Origin: an uncultured Alistipes sp.
GTDB taxonomy: Bacteria > Bacteroidota > Bacteroidia > Bacteroidales > Rikenellaceae
Direction: 5' to 3'
Length of the DNA stretch: 12,473 nt
Assembly: GCA_900552955.1 (NCBI GenBank)
Contig: USBO01000045.1
Coordinates: forward strand, 1-12,473
The notes under the pieces are model-generated. The model was given only the letters and a program-made list of their open reading frames with translations. It was not told the origin of the DNA and made no database searches. The position numbers and the translations under genes were made by a program. How positions within the stretch are numbered: position 1 is the stretch's first letter; the number at the start of each line of letters is the position of its first letter. This document shows, in pieces, positions 6,725-12,473 of this stretch.

Positions 6725-6761
6725 CAAAAAAATGAAAACTTTTTTTGTTTTGTAAGTTTTC
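6724..6761. promoter_or_regulatory. AT-rich inverted repeats, candidate TetR operator
   Basis: Two overlapping inverted repeats lie in an AT-rich island between the HD gene and tetR. The first is ACAAAAAAA (6724-6732) with TTTTTTTGT (6740-6748). The second is GAAAACTT (6734-6741) with AAGTTTTC (6754-6761), spanning 28 bp. Both overlap the -33 element and spacer of the tetR promoter, where a repressor would block transcription. The first could alternatively act as an A/T-stem terminator for the HD gene. The operator role is an inference from position and symmetry. Confidence 0.5.
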
Positions 6762-6774
6762 TTCCCTATCTTTG
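6744..6774 (+). promoter_or_regulatory. Promoter of the tetR-efflux operon
   Basis: This is the best promoter in the window: -33 TTTG at 6744-6747, a 19-base spacer, and -7 TATCTTTG at 6767-6774. The start codon at 6793 leaves a short leader of about 12-14 bases. Confidence 0.8.
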
Positions 6775-6792
6775 CCGCCGTATCAATGCGAA

Positions 6793-7422
6793 ATGCGTAT
6801 GCAACGGGATGCCATTATCAAGTCTGCGGCCGAGATGTTCGTCGAGCAGGGGATCAAGGCGGTGCGTGTGGACGACATCGCCCGTCAGATCGGCGTGTCG
6901 AAACGGACGCTCTACGAGCAGTTCGGCGATAAGGAGGAGCTGCTCTATCAGTGCCTCAGCTACTATGCGCGCGAGCAGGATCGCCGCCACGCCGAACTGG
7001 GTGCGCAGGCGGAGAATATCCTCGAAGCGATGCTGCTGGTCTTCGGCAAGGTCATGGAGACGGCCGAGGTGGGGCTGCGTCTGCAAAGCAACCTGCGGCG
7101 GTTCTATCCGCGCGTCTACGAGCGGCTCATGGACGAACATCGCCGGCAGAAAGGACTGGAGCAGTTCAAGATCGCTCTGAGGCGCGGCGTCGAGGAGGGC
7201 TACTTCCAAGGGGGGGGGTATCTCGATTTCGATCTGGCCATTACGCTGTTGCGCTACTCGGTCGAAGGACTGGTGATCCGCAAAGATGTGCTGCTGTCGC
7301 ATAATATGTCGACGAACGATGCGTTAGTGTTCTTGGTCGTCAACTTCCTGCGGGGCATCTCGACCGAGAAGGGCATCCGTTTCATCGACGACTTCCTCGA
7401 AAAGCAGAAAGCGAAGAAATAA
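6793..7422 (+). CDS. TetR-family transcriptional repressor of the efflux operon
   Basis: A 209-residue one-component regulator. The N-terminal helix-turn-helix covers about residues 6-50, with VDDIARQIGVSKRTLYEQFGDKEEL as the recognition unit; residues beyond 60 form the helical ligand-binding and dimer domain. It stands 23 bases ahead of the TolC-like gene, on the same strand and without a terminator between them. It probably represses itself and the pump until an inducing compound binds. ATG 6793 was chosen because it follows the promoter; ATG 6799 is an alternative two codons on. The open frame further upstream starts inside the promoter. Odd point: codons 140-142 are GGG GGG GGG, nine consecutive Gs (7210-7218), where slippage would truncate the protein. 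Confidence 0.92.
   Translation: MRMQRDAIIKSAAEMFVEQGIKAVRVDDIARQIGVSKRTLYEQFGDKEELLYQCLSYYAREQDRRHAELGAQAENILEAMLLVFGKVMETAEVGLRLQSNLRRFYPRVYERLMDEHRRQKGLEQFKIALRRGVEEGYFQGGGYLDFDLAITLLRYSVEGLVIRKDVLLSHNMSTNDALVFLVVNFLRGISTEKGIRFIDDFLEKQKAKK
7210..7218 (+). repeat. Nine-G homopolymer inside tetR
   Basis: Nine consecutive Gs encode Gly140-Gly142. In the length seen here the frame is intact. Losing one G leads to TGA at 7274-7276 and gaining one leads to TAA at 7302-7304. Either would remove most of the C-terminal 67 residues. Confidence 0.9.
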
Positions 7423-7445
7423 TTTACTGAAGAGAAGAATTAGGT

Positions 7446-8798
7446 ATGAAGCGATTGATTTCGGCACTGTGCATCGGTGCCTTTGCAGCGGGGAGCGCTT
7501 CGGCGCAGCTCCGTCTGACGCTGGACGATGCGATCCGCATCGCCCTGAGCGAGAATCCCACCGTCAGGGTGGCCGACCTCGAGGTGGAGCGCTACGATTA
7601 CGTACGCAAGGAGACGCGCGGCAACCTGCTGCCGTCGCTGTCGCTCAGCGGCGACTATACGCGAGCGATCGAGAAGTCGACGATGCGCGGCGGCATCTCG
7701 TTCGGTGCCGACAACACCTTCACCGGTACGGCCAGCCTCTCGGTGCCGCTCTTCGCGCCGACGGTCTACGGCACGCTTAAACTCAACCGTGCGCAGATTG
7801 CAGCGGCCGTCGAGGCGGCGCGGTCGTCGCGCATCGTGCTGGCGTCGGAGGTGAAGAAGGCGTTCTACAACATCCTGCTGGCCGAGCAGTCGCTCGCCAC
7901 GCTCGAGGAGTCGCGGGCGACGATCCAGCGCACGGTCGACGACACGCTGCTGAAATACCGCCAGGGACTCGCTTCGGAGTACGACTATCTCACGGCGCAG
8001 GTGGAGCTGAGCAACCTGCTGCCGACTATCACGCAGACGAAGAATTCGATCGAGGTGGCCAAGCTACAGCTCAAGATGTATCTTTCGGTCCCCGAGGAGG
8101 TCTCGGTCGAGCCGGTCGGCGATCTCGACGGGATGAAGAATGTGGTGCTGGCGGGCGGCGAACCGCTCTCGACCGATGTGTCGCAGAACAGCGACCTGCG
8201 TGCGCTGGACATTCAGGCCGAGATGCTGCGCTACCAGCTCAAGACGACCAATGCGGCCCGCATCCCGACGATCGCGGCCTTCGGGTCGGCGACGATCACC
8301 GGCAACGACATGGTCGACTTCCGCAAGATGATGGCCGGCGGCGAAGCCGGCACGGGCGAGGCCGTGGCCGATCTCAACAGCAGCAAGTATTTCTGGACGC
8401 ATCCGATCTCGGTCGGCGTTCAGCTCTCGATCCCGATCTTCTCGGGGCTGAAGAACACTTACAGGGCCCGTCAAGTGAAGAACCAGATCGAGCAGCTCGA
8501 CCTTCAGCGCGACTACGCCTACCGTCAGACGACCGTTGCCGTCGAGTCGGCCATCAACGACCTGCTGACGGCGCGCGAAACGATGCTGGCGCAGGCGCAG
8601 ACGATGGCGCAGGCCGACAAGGCTTACCAGATCGCCGACACGCGCTTCCGCGCGGGGGCGGGCACGATTCTCGAACTCAATACGGCGCAGCTCAACCGCA
8701 CGCAGGCGCATCTGAACTATTCGCAGGCGATTTACGATTATCTTTCGGCGCAGGCCGACTACGACCGGATCGTCGGCCGTGAGCCGGGCGTGAACTGA
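7446..8798 (+). CDS. TolC-family outer-membrane efflux channel
   Basis: This 450-residue protein is the outer-membrane exit duct of a tripartite pump, normally a trimer with a beta barrel and a long periplasmic alpha barrel. A signal peptide covers residues 1-20, with probable cleavage at ASA|Q. Two outer-membrane efflux repeats follow (about 25-215 and 245-445), including LRLTLDDAIRIALSENPTV at the first and the coiled-coil ending YDYLSAQADYDRIVG typical of the family. No lipobox cysteine is seen, so it is not a lipoprotein of the OprM type. It lies 23 bases after tetR and 40 bases before the adaptor gene. Confidence 0.94.
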   Translation: MKRLISALCIGAFAAGSASAQLRLTLDDAIRIALSENPTVRVADLEVERYDYVRKETRGNLLPSLSLSGDYTRAIEKSTMRGGISFGADNTFTGTASLSVPLFAPTVYGTLKLNRAQIAAAVEAARSSRIVLASEVKKAFYNILLAEQSLATLEESRATIQRTVDDTLLKYRQGLASEYDYLTAQVELSNLLPTITQTKNSIEVAKLQLKMYLSVPEEVSVEPVGDLDGMKNVVLAGGEPLSTDVSQNSDLRALDIQAEMLRYQLKTTNAARIPTIAAFGSATITGNDMVDFRKMMAGGEAGTGEAVADLNSSKYFWTHPISVGVQLSIPIFSGLKNTYRARQVKNQIEQLDLQRDYAYRQTTVAVESAINDLLTARETMLAQAQTMAQADKAYQIADTRFRAGAGTILELNTAQLNRTQAHLNYSQAIYDYLSAQADYDRIVGREPGVN

Positions 8799-8838
8799 CG
8801 GAGGGTTTGAAACAGAAAAATAACAGACAGATAGAAGT

Positions 8839-9849
8839 ATGAAAAGAGTTTTGGTAATGTTGGCTGCGGCGGTCGCCGTCGCATCCTGCACGGGCAAGAA
8901 GCAGGCCGAGACGACGGTCGCCCAGCCGCAGAAGGTGTTGACGAAGACGATTCCCGCCGTGCGCGAGGTGATCGAGCAGAACGAGGAGTACACCTCCGAG
9001 ATCGAACCCTACAAGGAGAACGACATCACGCCGGCGGCTTCGGGCGTGCACATCGACAGGATTCTGGTCGACGTGGGCGCACGCGTGAAGCAGGGACAGC
9101 TGCTCGTGACGCTCGATCCGACGCAATACAATCAGCAGCGTGTACAGTACCAGACCGCGCTCGACGACTACAACCGCCTGGTGCCGGTCTACGAGGCCGG
9201 CGGCATCTCGGCGCAGGCGCTCCAGCAGAGCAAGGCGGCGCTCGACGTGCAGAAGGAGGTGCTCGACAATCTCAGGAAGAACATCGAGATGCGCTCGCCG
9301 ATCACGGGCGTCGTCACGGCGCGCAACTACGAGGCGGGCAACCTCTTCACGGGGACGCCGGTGCTGCATGTCATGCAGCTCAACCCGCTGAAGATCATCG
9401 CCAACATTCAGGAGCAGTACTATCCCGCCGTGAAGATCGGAATGCCGGTCGAGATCCGCAGCGATATCTTCCCGGGCGAGGTCTTCGCCGGTAAGGTTTC
9501 GCTGATCTATCCGGCGCTCGATGCGTCGACGCGAACGTTCACCGTCGAGGTGACCGTGCCCAACGGCAATGAGAGACTGCGTCCGGGCATGTTCGCCCGT
9601 GCGATCTTCAACATGGGCGACAAGGAGGGTGTCATGGTGCCCGACGTGGCGGTGATGAAGCAGATGGGCTCTTCCGAACGTTACGTCTATGTCATCAAGG
9701 ACGGCAAGGCCGAGCGCCGCAGCGTGAAGGTCGGCCGGCAGGTCGGCAGCAATGTGGACATTCTGTCGGGCGTCGAGGCCGGCGAAGAGGTGGCCGTGAC
9801 GGGGCTGTCGAAACTGACCGACGGTGCCGAGGTCGAGGTCAAGGAGTAA
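8839..9849 (+). CDS. RND efflux periplasmic adaptor (membrane fusion lipoprotein)
   Basis: This 336-residue adaptor bridges the RND pump and the TolC-like channel. The N-terminus is a lipoprotein signal with lipobox VASC, so C17 should be acylated and tether the protein to the inner membrane. Two lipoyl-like halves (about 61-93 and 150-180) flank a short alpha-hairpin (about 95-148). A beta-barrel domain (SLIYPALDASTRTFTVEV) and a membrane-proximal domain ending in TGLSKLTDGAEV follow. The length is slightly below that of AcrA. It is 21 bases upstream of the pump gene and clearly in the same operon. Confidence 0.95.
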   Translation: MKRVLVMLAAAVAVASCTGKKQAETTVAQPQKVLTKTIPAVREVIEQNEEYTSEIEPYKENDITPAASGVHIDRILVDVGARVKQGQLLVTLDPTQYNQQRVQYQTALDDYNRLVPVYEAGGISAQALQQSKAALDVQKEVLDNLRKNIEMRSPITGVVTARNYEAGNLFTGTPVLHVMQLNPLKIIANIQEQYYPAVKIGMPVEIRSDIFPGEVFAGKVSLIYPALDASTRTFTVEVTVPNGNERLRPGMFARAIFNMGDKEGVMVPDVAVMKQMGSSERYVYVIKDGKAERRSVKVGRQVGSNVDILSGVEAGEEVAVTGLSKLTDGAEVEVKE

Positions 9850-9870
9850 TCTATTAGCACGCACCGAATT

Positions 9871-12473
9871 ATGAAAATATACGAAACCGCGGTCCGAAAA
9901 CCCATTTCGACCGTACTGATCTTCGTCGGCGTCATCGTCTTCGGCCTCTTCTCGCTGAAGAACCTCGCCGTCGATCAGTATCCCGACATCGAGATCCCGC
10001 AGATCGCCGTCATCACGACCTATGCGGGTGCCAATGCGGCCGACATCGAGACCAACATCACCCGCGTGCTGGAGGACAACCTCAACACGGTGGAGAACCT
10101 CAAGAAGATGACCTCCAAGTCGTCGGACAACTTCTCGATGATCACGCTCGAGTTCGAGTACGGATCCGACCTGACCGAAGCGGCCAACGACATCCGCGAT
10201 GCCGTGAGCCGCACGCAGTCGCTGCTGCCCGACGACGTGGATTACCCGACGATCTTCAAGTTCTCGTCGTCGATGATTCCGGTCATGATGCTCGCCGTCA
10301 CGGCCGACGAAAGCTATCCCGCGCTGAACAAGATTCTCGACGACAAGCTGGTCAACGACCTCAACCGCATCAACGGCGTGGGTTCCGTCTCGGTGATGGG
10401 TGTTCCCGAACGCGAGGTGCAGGTCAACGTCGATCCCAATAAGATCGAGGCCTACGGGCTGTCGGTCGAGCAGCTCGGCAACATCATCGCCGCCGAGAAC
10501 GTCAATATCCCCAGCGGTACGATCGATATCGGCAACAACACCTTCAATCTCAAGGCCGACGGCGAGTTTTCCGACGCCTCGCGGCAACTGGGCAGGGTGG
10601 TCGTGTCGAACCGCGAGGGGCGTAAGGTGCTGCTGAGCGATGTGGCCGAGATCCGCGACACGCTCGAAAAGGCGACGATGGACGAACGCGTCAACGGTCA
10701 GTTGGGCGTGCGCGTGATTATCCAGAAGCAGTCGGGTGCCAATACCGTCGACATCGTGCACGAGGTGCAGAAACGGCTGCCGGCGATCGCCGCCTCGCTG
10801 CCGGGCGACGTCGACATCCAGTTGATCTACGAGGCGTCGCAGGAGATCACCGATGCCATCAGCTCGCTGTCGGAGACGATTATGTACGCCTTCATCTTCG
10901 TGGTGCTCGTGGTGATGGTCTTCCTCGGACGCTGGCGGGCGACGTTCATCATCTGCCTGACGATCCCCGTCTCGCTGATCTGCTCGTTCATCTACCTCTT
11001 CGCCGTGGGGTCGACGCTCAACATCATCTCGCTGTCGTCGCTGTCGATCGCCATCGGTATGGTCGTCGACGACGCCATCGTGGTGCTCGAGAATATCACG
11101 TCGCATATCGAACGCGGTTCGCAGCCTAAGGAGGCCGCCATCTACGGCACCAACGAGGTGTGGCTGTCGGTGATCGCCACGACGCTGGTGACGGTGGCCG
11201 TGTTCCTGCCGCTGACGCTCGTGTCGGGCCTCTCGGGTATCATGTTCCGCGAGCTGGGCTGGATCGTCTCGATCGTGGTGAGCGTGTCGACGGCGGCCGC
11301 CATTTCGCTCACGCCGATGCTCTCGGCCTACATCCTTCGCAAGGAGGGCGGCGAACACGACTATAAGGGGATCGGCGTGATCTACAAGCCCATCGACAAG
11401 GCTCTTTCGTGGCTCGACGATGCATATGCCCGTCTGCTGAACGTGGTGCTGCACCATCGCCGCTGGACGCTGGGCGTGGTGTTCCTCGTCTTCGGCTCTT
11501 CGCTGCTGCTGCTCTCGCGGGTGCCGTTCGAGTTCTTCCCGCCTGCGGACAACGGACGTATCTCGGCTACGGTGCGCCTGCAGCAGAACGTGAGCGTCGA
11601 ATATACGGCCAGGATCGCCCGCCAGATCGACAGCATCATTCATGCGAAGTACCCCGAAATCGTTCTGATCTCGGCTTCGGCCGGTGCAAGCTCGGGCGAC
11701 AACGCCTTCTCGGCCATGCAGACGACCGGTTCGCACATCATCAACTACAATCTGCGCCTGCCGCGCTCGAGCGAACGCGAACGTTCGATCTATCAGATTT
11801 CCGACCTGCTGCGGCAGGATTTCGACGGAATTCCCGAGATTGATCGCTACGAAGTCTCCCCGGGCGGCAATCAGGGGTCGATGAGCGGAGCGTCCTACGT
11901 GCAGATCAAGGTCTACGGCCACGACATCAATCAGACCAACGACGTGGCCAACGACCTCAAACGGAAACTCTCGCAGATACCCGGCCTGCGCGACGCTCAG
12001 CTCTCGCGCGACGATCTGCGGCCCGAATTCAACGTGGTCTTCGACCGCGACAAGCTGGCCTACTACGGCATGAACTCCGCGACGGCCTCGCAGGCGGTTC
12101 GGAACCGTATCAACGGTCTCGACGCCTCGAAATACCGCGAGGACGGCGATGAGTACGACATCGTGGTGCGTTACGCCGAGCCGTACCGAACGAGCATACA
12201 GGATGTCGAGAACATCGTGCTCTACGGTGCGAACGGTCAGCCTGTGAAACTCAAGGAGGTGGCGACTGTCGTCGAGGAGTTCGCCTCGCCGTCGATCGAA
12301 CGCGAGAACCGCCAGCGCGTGATCTACGTCAAGGCTTCGCTGGGCGACGGCGTGGCGCTGGGTACGGTCGTGCCGCAGATCAGGGAGATTCTGAGCGAGT
12401 ATCCGCTGCCCGACGGCATGAGTCTCGATCTGGGCGGAACGGTGGAGGATCAGGGCGATGCGTTCGGCGATCT
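9871..12473 (+). CDS. RND multidrug efflux pump, HAE-1 type (3' end cut by window)
   Basis: This is the AcrB-like inner-membrane proton/drug antiporter of the operon; 867 residues are present and the stop lies outside the window. The N-terminus MKIYETAVRKPISTV leads into TM1 (about 12-28), then a porter domain, then the TM2-TM6 cluster from about 338. TM4 contains GMVVDDAIVVLEN with the proton-relay aspartates D400 and D401. A second membrane-periplasm half begins near residue 530. The missing part should hold TM8-TM12, including the relay lysine. No frameshift was found in the visible frame. The family is certain; the substrate range cannot be read from sequence. Confidence 0.96.
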   Translation, partial: MKIYETAVRKPISTVLIFVGVIVFGLFSLKNLAVDQYPDIEIPQIAVITTYAGANAADIETNITRVLEDNLNTVENLKKMTSKSSDNFSMITLEFEYGSDLTEAANDIRDAVSRTQSLLPDDVDYPTIFKFSSSMIPVMMLAVTADESYPALNKILDDKLVNDLNRINGVGSVSVMGVPEREVQVNVDPNKIEAYGLSVEQLGNIIAAENVNIPSGTIDIGNNTFNLKADGEFSDASRQLGRVVVSNREGRKVLLSDVAEIRDTLEKATMDERVNGQLGVRVIIQKQSGANTVDIVHEVQKRLPAIAASLPGDVDIQLIYEASQEITDAISSLSETIMYAFIFVVLVVMVFLGRWRATFIICLTIPVSLICSFIYLFAVGSTLNIISLSSLSIAIGMVVDDAIVVLENITSHIERGSQPKEAAIYGTNEVWLSVIATTLVTVAVFLPLTLVSGLSGIMFRELGWIVSIVVSVSTAAAISLTPMLSAYILRKEGGEHDYKGIGVIYKPIDKALSWLDDAYARLLNVVLHHRRWTLGVVFLVFGSSLLLLSRVPFEFFPPADNGRISATVRLQQNVSVEYTARIARQIDSIIHAKYPEIVLISASAGASSGDNAFSAMQTTGSHIINYNLRLPRSSERERSIYQISDLLRQDFDGIPEIDRYEVSPGGNQGSMSGASYVQIKVYGHDINQTNDVANDLKRKLSQIPGLRDAQLSRDDLRPEFNVVFDRDKLAYYGMNSATASQAVRNRINGLDASKYREDGDEYDIVVRYAEPYRTSIQDVENIVLYGANGQPVKLKEVATVVEEFASPSIERENRQRVIYVKASLGDGVALGTVVPQIREILSEYPLPDGMSLDLGGTVEDQGDAFGD

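Noticed and set aside
8692..11922. 1076-residue open frame on the minus strand
   Set aside because: It lies opposite the RND, adaptor and TolC-like genes, which have clear homology. Its translation is low-complexity Arg/His/Asp-rich sequence, as expected from the complement of GC-rich codons.

Overview
The window looks like chromosome from a GC-rich member of the Bacteroidota, most likely Alistipes or a close relative. This is inferred from three things: GC-rich coding sequence set against short AT-rich intergenic islands, repeated -7 boxes of the Bacteroidota type (TAnnTTTG) in front of genes, and protein families typical of that phylum. No species can be fixed from the sequence alone. No rRNA, tRNA, CRISPR array, insertion sequence or phage gene is visible.

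Layout. Bases 1-326 hold no convincing gene, but they are rich in hairpins and end in a terminator for the first gene. On the minus strand, 327-1994 encodes a POT-family peptide/proton symporter with an altered proton-coupling motif. From 2326 everything reads on the plus strand: a 93-residue unknown protein with its own terminator; glgB, a eukaryote-type glycogen branching enzyme; two tandem DUF805 membrane proteins that close with a strong terminator; an HD-domain metal-dependent hydrolase whose promoter abuts that terminator and may give a leaderless mRNA; and finally an apparent operon of a TetR repressor, a TolC-like outer-membrane channel, a lipoprotein periplasmic adaptor and an RND inner-membrane pump. 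The pump gene is cut by the right edge of the window.

How the genes work together. The last four genes form a complete tripartite efflux system with its presumed local regulator at the front. The tetR promoter region carries inverted repeats that could be the operator, so the operon is probably autoregulated. The tetR reading frame contains nine consecutive G residues. Gain or loss of one G would truncate the repressor, so this is a candidate on/off switch for the pump. The other genes look like independent housekeeping or envelope units.

I do not see a wholly new multi-gene system. The most interesting points are the poly-G tract in the repressor, the fused terminator/promoter with a possible leaderless start, and the unexplained structured block at about 128-269.
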